Part shown: positions 56,814 through 64,000 of the stretch, in pieces | How positions within the stretch are numbered: the first letter of the stretch is position 1 | Layout: each line of letters starts with the position of its first letter | Notes under the pieces: model-generated | Database searches by the model: none | What the model saw: the letters and a program-made list of their open reading frames with translations, nothing else | Told to the model about the DNA's origin: nothing | Source of the DNA: Aureobasidium sp. EXF-3400 | Taxonomy: Eukaryota; Ascomycota; Dothideomycetes; Dothideales; Saccotheciaceae | DNA: 64,000 nt | Direction: 5' to 3' | Assembly (NCBI GenBank): GCA_024195585.1 | Contig: SWBL01000001.1 | Location: 310,001-374,000, forward strand | Program-made: the position numbers and the translations under genes

Positions 56814-58286
56814 TCACTCGACCAGTTCGTCTTTTCCCAAGAAACTGGCCATGGGATCATTTCCAGCATTTCTTTTCTTTCGATATTCATCCAGTTCTTC
56901 TTCCGTTACGCCGTCGCGGATCTCGTCGAGTTTTCTCTTGCGGTCTTCGGAAGGTCTGTTCTCATCGTCCTTACGAGCCTTTTCAGGTCTATCCGGTGCA
57001 TTAGGAACATGTTCTTCATTCCTCTCTTCCTCCTTCCAAGCAATAGATTTAGGAACCTCTGTTGAGGTATTTGCCTCCAAAGCTTCAGGATCGTCGAGTA
57101 ATGCGCCAGTAGCCAGTTTCTCGGCATTTGAAGAAGCGACTTCTCCAGCATCGCCGACACAGTAGCTGTTTTTCATGGTTGAGTGACAGCATGCGTAGCC
57201 CCAGGTGAAATCTTTCCACCATGAGCCGAAGACTGAGGTGTGGTTGTTGAGATGTACGTCCTCTGCATACATGGATTTCTCCTTTTTCTCAGGTAAGCCC
57301 TTGATGCGACCTCTCTCATCGTACTCGACGTAGACTTCGTTTGAAGTGATAGCGGCATGTTTAAGCGGATCGGGTGCCAGATGTTCTTGGCCTCCGTATT
57401 TGTCGAGTAATGCTTTTCGATGCGCTTCTTTCTTTGCTGCTGATTCCTCTGCTTCCTTCTTGCGGTAGTGTTCGCCTGCTGTGGGGTTTGCTTGTAGATG
57501 TACGTTGTTGGCACCACTATTCTCAGCAGTTTCCCAAGCGTAACGTTGAGCGCGAGCGAATTCTGCAGCATCGCCTGAAGCACGTTGGAACTCGCCTTCT
57601 GCATCGTCGATGAGTGTGCGAGTTTTAGGGTCGTATTTTGCAGATTCCAGGTCCAGGTTTTTGAGGTATCCTGCTGTGTCTTCTCTCAAACGCAGGTTTC
57701 GGGACGAGTTTGGTTGTTTGCGACCCATGTCTGTTTCTTCCTCGTATTTGTCTCCGTCTTGTTGTGCAGAAGCTTCATCTTCATCGCCATCTTCGGGTAT
57801 AGCAGAAGCTTTCCGTTTTGCATCTTTGATGGCTTGCAAGTCGTTGTACTCATTCACCACCTCTTGATATGCCCTTGCATCATAACCACTCCATCTATCC
57901 CTCTTAGCCTCCCACCCCATATTGATATCCTGCCCACTCTCATCCGCTTTAATATCACTGCCTGTAAACTTTGCGCCTATCTTTCTTTGTCTGTACAGAC
58001 AATCTTTCTTCGCATGGCCCATAGCGCCACAGTTTTCACAGGCTCCCTTGCGGTATTTGGTTGCTGTTGCAGCGCCGGAGCGTTGGCCTCTGGTGTACCA
58101 TTTTTGTGTTGCGAGGGATTCGTCTTTTTGGGCTTGCAGACGTTGATGTTCTAGGTAATCTTCCTGCGAGGCGGTTGCGTCGTCGATGTAAAAGGGTTTC
58201 TTTGAGATGAAGGACGGAATGTATTCGTTGCGTTCGTTTTTGCCCTGGGGCTCGGTCGGTTTCTTTGGAGGAGGTGGCGGCGGCAT
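56814..58286 (-). CDS. SLU7: Pre-mRNA-splicing factor Slu7
   Basis: An intronless frame of 490 aa. Slu7 acts in the second catalytic step of splicing, where it helps choose the 3' splice site with Prp18. The N-terminus has NEYIPSFISKKPFYID. A CCHC zinc knuckle follows: Cys83, Cys86, His91, Cys96 (CENCGAMGHAKKDC). Then come GWEAKRDRWSGYDARAY, LRLREDTAGYLKNLDLESA and YDPKTR, which are the conserved Slu7 core, and a late VFGSWWKDFTWGYACCHSTM block. The C-terminal segment is charged and variable. Start ATG 58286 gives the usual Pro-rich opening. Confidence 0.96.
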   Translation of the reverse strand: MPPPPPPKKPTEPQGKNERNEYIPSFISKKPFYIDDATASQEDYLEHQRLQAQKDESLATQKWYTRGQRSGAATATKYRKGACENCGAMGHAKKDCLYRQRKIGAKFTGSDIKADESGQDINMGWEAKRDRWSGYDARAYQEVVNEYNDLQAIKDAKRKASAIPEDGDEDEASAQQDGDKYEEETDMGRKQPNSSRNLRLREDTAGYLKNLDLESAKYDPKTRTLIDDAEGEFQRASGDAAEFARAQRYAWETAENSGANNVHLQANPTAGEHYRKKEAEESAAKKEAHRKALLDKYGGQEHLAPDPLKHAAITSNEVYVEYDERGRIKGLPEKKEKSMYAEDVHLNNHTSVFGSWWKDFTWGYACCHSTMKNSYCVGDAGEVASSNAEKLATGALLDDPEALEANTSTEVPKSIAWKEEERNEEHVPNAPDRPEKARKDDENRPSEDRKRKLDEIRDGVTEEELDEYRKKRNAGNDPMASFLGKDELVE

Positions 58287-58828
58287 TGTGACGGATGTAT
58301 GCGAGTTGTTTAGGTTGTTACCTAGAGGCTGGTGTGAAAGAAGCTATCTCGAGATTGTCTGAAGATGACGATGGAGGGTTCGGGACGCCAAGACATGTTC
58401 CTTCCCTCTCCAGACTCCTCTGCACCAACCATCCATCCACAAACCTCATCGCATCAGATTACTTTCGCCAATGTTTTCTCCTGCAATTCAGCAACAGATT
58501 TGTCAAGATGGATATGATTCATGTCGAAAAAGCAATTCATTCATCTGCTACTTCTGTGACCTTAAAGGTGAAAAGGAGGAAAGCAAACCCCAGCGCCACG
58601 CTATCCATCCATTCCATGAACCCTATTTGCAGTCTATACCGATAGGAAGAAAGCAACCGTGACCGTAATGACCCAATGAGAGCTTGAGGGAGTAAAATCA
58701 GAAAGCAAACAACGCAAAAGAAAAGAGGGGAGATTTTTTTGTCATCGCCATTTGTAAATGCAGAAACAGAGAAAAGAGACAGACCAGGGGAGAGCATCCG
58801 ACGAATCCTTATAAAGTAGGAAAGTCAA
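58287..58828. other. Intergenic: SLU7 promoter and ATG13 3' end
   Basis: 542 bp between two minus-strand genes. No coding frame or RNA gene is recognised. Confidence 0.45.
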
Positions 58829-61604
58829 TCAATCAGCCAAAGCAAACAGCAAAGGCTCGTCATCATCCACAGGCGCAGAACCTTCACGGTTTCTACGTCT
58901 GCTGCTACCTCCCACACCACCAGAGCCCGCGCTTCCGCCTTCTCCTAGCGAGAGTAACTCGGAGAGACTGAGTTCGCCTCGACCGCCTTCAGCTACCGGC
59001 ATACTTGCTGAGCGCATGCCATAAGCATCTTGGTCTTCGACATTGGTGACGCCTCTGGCGCGTGGTTGTTGCGCTGTAGATGACGAACGGCGGTTCGAGA
59101 CAAAAGTGCGAGGCGAGGTTGGAATGTCAATGGCCGTGGACAAAGGCGTGCCAGAGCCACGGGTTGGTGGGTGAGTAGAGACGTCTCTCACTCCATCACT
59201 CGAAGGCTGAAGGTGGGTGCCGGAAAGACGACTGCGACTACGATCACGTGTGTAGTCTGCCGTGATGCTGTTGTTGCTCAACCTGGAAGGAATGGCGGGT
59301 ATATGTGGTGTGTGCGGTGAGATGGGTTTGCCAGGCGAAGAAGAAGTCGAGATTGAGCCTGGAATCATGCCTGGGACGTTCTGCAGCTGTCGACTGGACG
59401 AACTGGAAGATCTGTGCAGCATCGTCGATGACTGCATCGATTCGGAAAGCTGACCCGTCGAGTCTTTCATACGCGAGAACTTGGAGAACTGTGCAGCAGT
59501 GCGTTGCGAGTTGGCATTCAGCGAAGCTTTGTCGGTTTTGTTAAGACTTGACAAGCCCTTGTTCTTATCAAGCAGACTGAGGAAGTCGGCAATGTTGTCC
59601 TCGTCAGCTTGTACTGAGCCTGAGCTAGCGCCTGGTTCGCCCTCCTGGAGTGTGCTCGAATCACGGTTAGTGGATGAGACACTGGCTCTGCCACTGCTGT
59701 TGTTGTCTTCCTCAACTCTACTGCTGGAGACCGAAGGGAACCGTGCTCTTCTGCTACTAAAGCTGGACGAGTATCTCTGGATGGGCGCAGGTTTGGGTGA
59801 GCTCGACGCGGAAGAGCCCACAGCTGTCTCTGCGACAGCACCAGGATTGCGCAAGGCCATTTGAGGTAGTGTTGATAATGATGTCTTTCTAGCGTGTGCC
59901 AGTAGCGGATTGCCTGCGCTTCTACCGACGGAACTGCTTGGCGAACTAGAAAGGAAGTTACCAGCTGCGGGTGATGAGGATAAAGAGCCAGCCTTGAAAG
60001 GCTGGAACGAGACAGAGGGTCTACGCTGAATCCCGGCCGGCTGGAGAGATGAAGGTGCGAAACGGGAAGCTTCTCGGTCTCTCAGGCTTTGTGAAGAGTA
60101 GCGACGCAGCTGTTCGTCTTGTTGTGATGATGGCTGTGATACGTCGTGCTCGTCGATTGCTTGTGCCGAGACAGGTCGATCTTTAGGCTCGCGGAAGGAG
60201 CTGGTTCGCAGAGACGTTCCAAGCGTGGTGCTTCTCTGAGCAGAGCGTTGGAAAGAAGAAGAAAATTTAGGTCGCGAAGAAGGGCGCTCCTGGTCGAGAG
60301 AAGTCCTTTCTCTGCTCGATTCACCCGAAAGACTACTATCAAGGCGTTCGTGGCCGGCCATTCTAGCACTTATCAGGCGTTCAGAGAGCTCAACTTGCAG
60401 ATCAAGGTTCTTTCGATATGTGACCGAAATGTTCAGGGAGCCCAAAGGGCAGTGTAAAGGTGAAAAGCGATACGTCTCCGTTGGTCGCTTGTCTGAAGGG
60501 AAGATGGAACAGCTCAGCGTGTCGACTCGTGATTTCTCAGCGAGCGAACCGTCTGATACACGGTACCTGGGTCGCAAGGTTGCTGGTCCAGTGGCAGCTT
60601 GTTTTCCAAGACGACTCCTCAGTTTCCATGCTGGGAGCAGACGCGCATATGTGCAGAGTGCTCTGCATGTGATGACACCCTTTTTATAGAAGCTAGGGGC
60701 GGGCTCGTTGAGGGTGGCTGGAGACACTGACGAAGGGTCGTCTAGACTGATTGTCCATCTCTCGTATACAAAAGTGGAGAGGGTGTGGTTTTGAGGGGTA
60801 GGTGCTTGTGCTTCAAGTCTTCGCAAAGTTTCTGTCACATCCCATGGTTTGCCTTGTTCGTCTACGGCGACCAGAGTCTGGTTGGGAGCGAGCTGGGCGG
60901 TATCCAGGTAGACGTCAATGACCAATGGGGCAGGTCTTTCGACAGTTGCGTCCATTGACCTCCACTCTTGCAAGTCTTGGTTCAACATGTCTGTCTCCTC
61001 TATCAAGGTATTGAACTGGATATGGGTCAGACATGATTACGATACAACAAAGATGGGACATAGTGATATGGCAAGGGAAGGCAAGATTTGTCTTTGGTTG
61101 AGCGTGTACTAAAACGACACATGGCAAAGACAGCAGAAACTCTTCGACACAAGAGTGCCTGGCAGTGATACAGCTGCCAGGTTCAAGATCATACAAGGCC
61201 AGCCAAGACTCGAGGGTCTTTCTTCAACAGTATAGAGTACTGCGGTGGTCAAGGGAGTGTACAGCAAGCTCGCAGGAGTGGAGGGTGGAGGAGAGGTTAC
61301 GTACCCATCTATCGATCTTTGCTTCGCCGGTCTTGGACATGGCGGGCGGGAGGCTGACTCGAGACGAGCAGATGATGAGAGCGGCTTTTGTGAAGAAGTG
61401 CTGGACAACCAGGTTGGCTTTATCTCTCAGGCTCTGCTCTTTTCCGTCGAACGTACGGACAGTCTGGCTGCCTGAAGACAGGTCCTCGCTGGAGTATGTC
61501 CGGTCGGCCATGATGTCCTTAGTATTGGACTGTCGCGGCGAGGTGTTGTAGGTCGCTGAGGCGGGGACAGCGGCCCTTGCCGAAGGGCGTGGGTGTTGGT
61601 GCAT
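58829..61604 (-). CDS. ATG13: Autophagy protein Atg13
   Basis: Two exons (61604-61305, 61015-58829) encode 828 aa. Atg13 bridges the Atg1 kinase and the Atg17 scaffold and is dephosphorylated on starvation to start autophagy. The HORMA domain spans about 40-300: KANLVVQHFFTKAALIICSSR, the splice-spanning KIDRWFNTLIEETD, FVYERWTISLD, YKKGVITCRALCTYARLLPAW and the late LNISVTYRKNLDL. The rest is long, Ser-rich and disordered, containing the phosphorylation-dense region that binds Atg1 and Atg17. The intron is 289 bp, far longer than others here. ATG 61604 or the internal MADRTYSSEDL could start translation. Confidence 0.94.
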
Positions 61605-62969
61605 GGTATAAGGGGTGGGTCGTGTTTGTACAGGGGCGAGTTGGGTATGGTGTATATACTAGATGGATATATTCCTGATGGGCAAGCGATCCATCATAGT
61701 GACAGTCGTCAGGTGTTGAACCTTGATGGCGGCTCGGCGGTGACGGGTCAGGTATGGGCGACGATGATGGGTATACGCTTGTACTATGGCTGCATGGTGA
61801 CCGAGGCAGGCAGGCGGGCGGGTAAGCAGTTTCTGGATGGTGAATGATAGCAGAGGAGCAAGAGTCGTGGGCCTGACGGGGTCTTGTGGTGGTGGTCCCT
61901 TATCACCGTGGAGGATATGCAGCTTGTGACTTGACGAAGCCGCTAGCTTGGACAGAGCTTCAGACAGGTCCCCGCGCAATCTGACTGGCCAAACACTGGG
62001 CCGGATAGTCGTGAGTATAGATGAGGAGAAAGAGGAGAAGGAAACAGCGAAACAAGGTCGAATGAGCAATCCCTTATCGCCTCGACGACTCATGCGTCAA
62101 ACCATCGACGCTGCATCATCAGTCGACAGGACTTCCCCGGATTCGGTATCGACTCCCCAGCAACTGCACCCGACCACTCCTCGGTGTCCTTTCCTGTTCG
62201 TTGATCATCTGCCTGCTGCCTTGAGAGTTCTTCCATCTGCCTAGATTGCTGCATGGACAGATTGCTGCTCTTCTTATCTAGTGTCTTGACACACGCATCG
62301 CCGTGAAGCCTTCTGCAGTGAAGCCTCTATCGTTGTTTCTTTTTGCTTTTCTGCAAGCAGCAAGACCCTGGCTGTCTTTCAGAATCACTGGCTGAAGCAC
62401 GCGACCGCCACCACTCATCGAGTCATCACGCGCCATGTCGCAAACTACACACAATTCCTCGCCATAATCACCTGCCCTCTATTCGCGCATACTGCTGTGC
62501 TCCGCTGTCTGACAAGGCCACAGAGGGGTATCCAGCCAGTCGGCAAACTCGGATTGCAGCAGGGCTTGAGCGTTAATTCTGACTGGTCGTCGCACTTGTT
62601 GTCTTATCACCATCACTTGTCATTTTACGCTTGCTTCTTCGTGGCGACAGAAGAAAGAAGTCATCTCAACGTGGAAGCACTGACATCGCTCTTTCAGCTA
62701 CATCGATGGACGCGATTGTGTCTTTGACTAAGAGCTGTCCAGACCTGAGCTCTGCTCCAGGTTTCTGCCACAGCTCCGGATGCATGCTTCCGCCATCAGA
62801 CGTGTTGATCTGCACGCCAACTATTGGCCACCTTGATGTTTTATATTGCTGAGTATCTGTATGCACATCACATTATCTCTCATACCGGAACAGGAAACCC
62901 GAGACAGTTCCAGGCCTATCGGATAGAGAGTCGTATTAATTAATGCCTCCCGCTACGATAACGGCCCCA
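61605..62969. other. Intergenic, ATG13 upstream region
   Basis: 1.37 kb. Several short plus-strand frames occur, none with a recognisable motif. The right end is the 3' region of the LD-carboxypeptidase gene. Confidence 0.45.
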
Positions 62970-64000
62970 TCATGCCTTGACGACCGCTTCCAAGACCACG
63001 AATTGCTCGTACTCTCCCGCTTCCGAGTCAAGTGACACCATCGCATCCAATGGTAATGTCAGCATCGGATCTGAATGTCCAGTGTCAACATTTGCCAGTA
63101 TCGGAATCTCCAGACCATAACTCTGGTCAACGACCATCTTCTCAAAAGCAGCAGTCATCTTCTCATCATACATATACGGCCTTCCAATGACCATACCAGC
63201 GACCTTCTCCAGTATCCCGGCATTTCGCAGATCCGCCATCGCGCACCTTGCAGCATCGAGTGAAAAGGGAATACCTGGCTTATCACCCTCTGGCAGTTCC
63301 AGAAGTAAAATCCGTCTAGTATAGTCAGGTAGATACTTTGTACCAAAAAGCTGAACAAGAGAAGGGAGACATCCACCATAGAGTTTTCCTTGCACTTTCC
63401 CAGTCTTCAGCCATTTCCACTCAGGCGCGGGTATCAGTGTCCGTGGCTTGTTGTCCTCCTCCTCCTCAGACAACCAGTTCTTGAACTCCAGAGTATGCAT
63501 GCCAGATCGTGGTATACTTTGCCCCTTTACCCTTACCATCACCATTTCAAGGAAATGGTTCAGGGTAAACTCCATCGGCCCTCCTGCCTCTCCAAATTCA
63601 GGAATCACAGCAGGACCATAGAACGTTTTCAATCCGCACTGTGTAAAAAATGCATGATGCAAAATCGTAATATCTGAGTATCCACAGAACACTTTTGAGT
63701 TCTTGCGTATTAAGTCGTAGTCCAAATGAGGAAGCAATTCATTAGCGGAGAGACCACCTATCGTGCATATGATTGCTTTGACATTGGAATCGGAGAAGGC
63801 TGAGTGTAGTTCTGAGCAGCGGAGTTCAATGGCGCTCAAGTGATCCGAAGGCAATGTTTCATTGTAGAAGACTTCAATCTTGAAGCCGCGGTCCTGGAAG
63901 AATGAGGTGGCTTGTTGGATACGGCGAGCAAACAAAGTGTTCACTCGGGATGAGGGGGAGACAAAGGCGATGGTGTCGCCTTTTTGGAGGGCTGAAGGCG
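62970..64000 (-). CDS. Peptidase S66 family (LD-carboxypeptidase/MccF-like), 5' end outside window
   Basis: The frame is open from the window edge to the stop at 62970 (342 codons seen, few missing by family length). The visible start PSALQKGDTIAFVSPSSRVN is the usual N-terminal strand of S66 enzymes. The likely Ser nucleophile is in FCGYSDIT. The Glu of the Ser-Glu-His triad is probably in LLLELPEGDKPG, and the His is in NVDTGHSDP. Bacterial members cut L,D-peptide bonds in murein or detoxify microcin C. Fungi have no murein, so the native substrate is unknown and the family may have been acquired from bacteria long ago. Confidence 0.9.
   Translation of the reverse strand, partial: PSALQKGDTIAFVSPSSRVNTLFARRIQQATSFFQDRGFKIEVFYNETLPSDHLSAIELRCSELHSAFSDSNVKAIICTIGGLSANELLPHLDYDLIRKNSKVFCGYSDITILHHAFFTQCGLKTFYGPAVIPEFGEAGGPMEFTLNHFLEMVMVRVKGQSIPRSGMHTLEFKNWLSEEEEDNKPRTLIPAPEWKWLKTGKVQGKLYGGCLPSLVQLFGTKYLPDYTRRILLLELPEGDKPGIPFSLDAARCAMADLRNAGILEKVAGMVIGRPYMYDEKMTAAFEKMVVDQSYGLEIPILANVDTGHSDPMLTLPLDAMVSLDSEAGEYEQFVVLEAVVKA

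Noticed and set aside
56423..56890. 156-codon minus-strand frame
   Set aside because: Overlaps the SLU7 3' end in another frame; Lys/Ser-rich without motifs.

Overview
The window reads as nuclear DNA of a filamentous ascomycete (Pezizomycotina; Dothideomycetes is my best guess, not proven). The genes are intron-poor, with mostly 48-65 bp introns bounded by GT(A/G)AGT and (C/T)AG. Their products are typical of the group: GID ligase, Mcr1, Atg13, Slu7, a fungal rhamnonate dehydratase, a Zn2Cys6 regulator, and GPI-anchored or Kex2-processed secreted proteins. I find no transposon, rRNA or CRISPR array. All gene models were spliced by hand from splice consensus, reading frame and family conservation. 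Boundaries may be off by a base in places, but every full model closes to a whole number of codons.

Layout. 0.4-2.5 kb: a Bni4/Afr1-like protein phosphatase 1 scaffold (-), preceded by about 5 kb without a recognisable gene. 7.5-16.3 kb: Rmd5/Gid2 (-) divergent from an STB6-like protein (+), then mitochondrial cytochrome b5 reductase Mcr1 (-) divergent from a coilin-like nuclear protein (+). 17.3-25.8 kb: a carbohydrate block with a GPI-anchored GH79 glycosidase (-), a GT8-type glycosyltransferase (-), L-rhamnonate dehydratase (-) and a Zn2Cys6 regulator (+), the last two sharing a 346 bp intergenic region. 25.8-31.6 kb: gene-poor, with one small possible gene and about 1.3 kb of degenerate tandem repeats. 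31.6-42.5 kb: a regulator-like protein without a zinc cluster, coactosin, an intron-containing tRNA-Asn, alanine aminotransferase, an unknown protein, a CCDC124/Oxs1/Lso2-type ribosome factor and an aquaglyceroporin-like channel. 43.5-55.7 kb: a secreted cysteine-containing protein, two opposed short-repeat arrays, a Git1-like transporter, a divergent kinase-like protein, an NTF2-like small protein, CCT gamma and an unknown protein. 56.8-64 kb: Slu7, Atg13 and the 3' part of an S66 LD-carboxypeptidase that runs off the window.

Most genes are unrelated housekeeping genes. The one plausible functional neighbourhood is the 17-26 kb block. GH79 enzymes release glucuronic acid, rhamnonate dehydratase catabolises L-rhamnose, and a pathway-type regulator lies divergent to it. 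Rhamnose capping glucuronic acid is a known end group of arabinogalactan-type plant polymers. The link is inference from adjacency.
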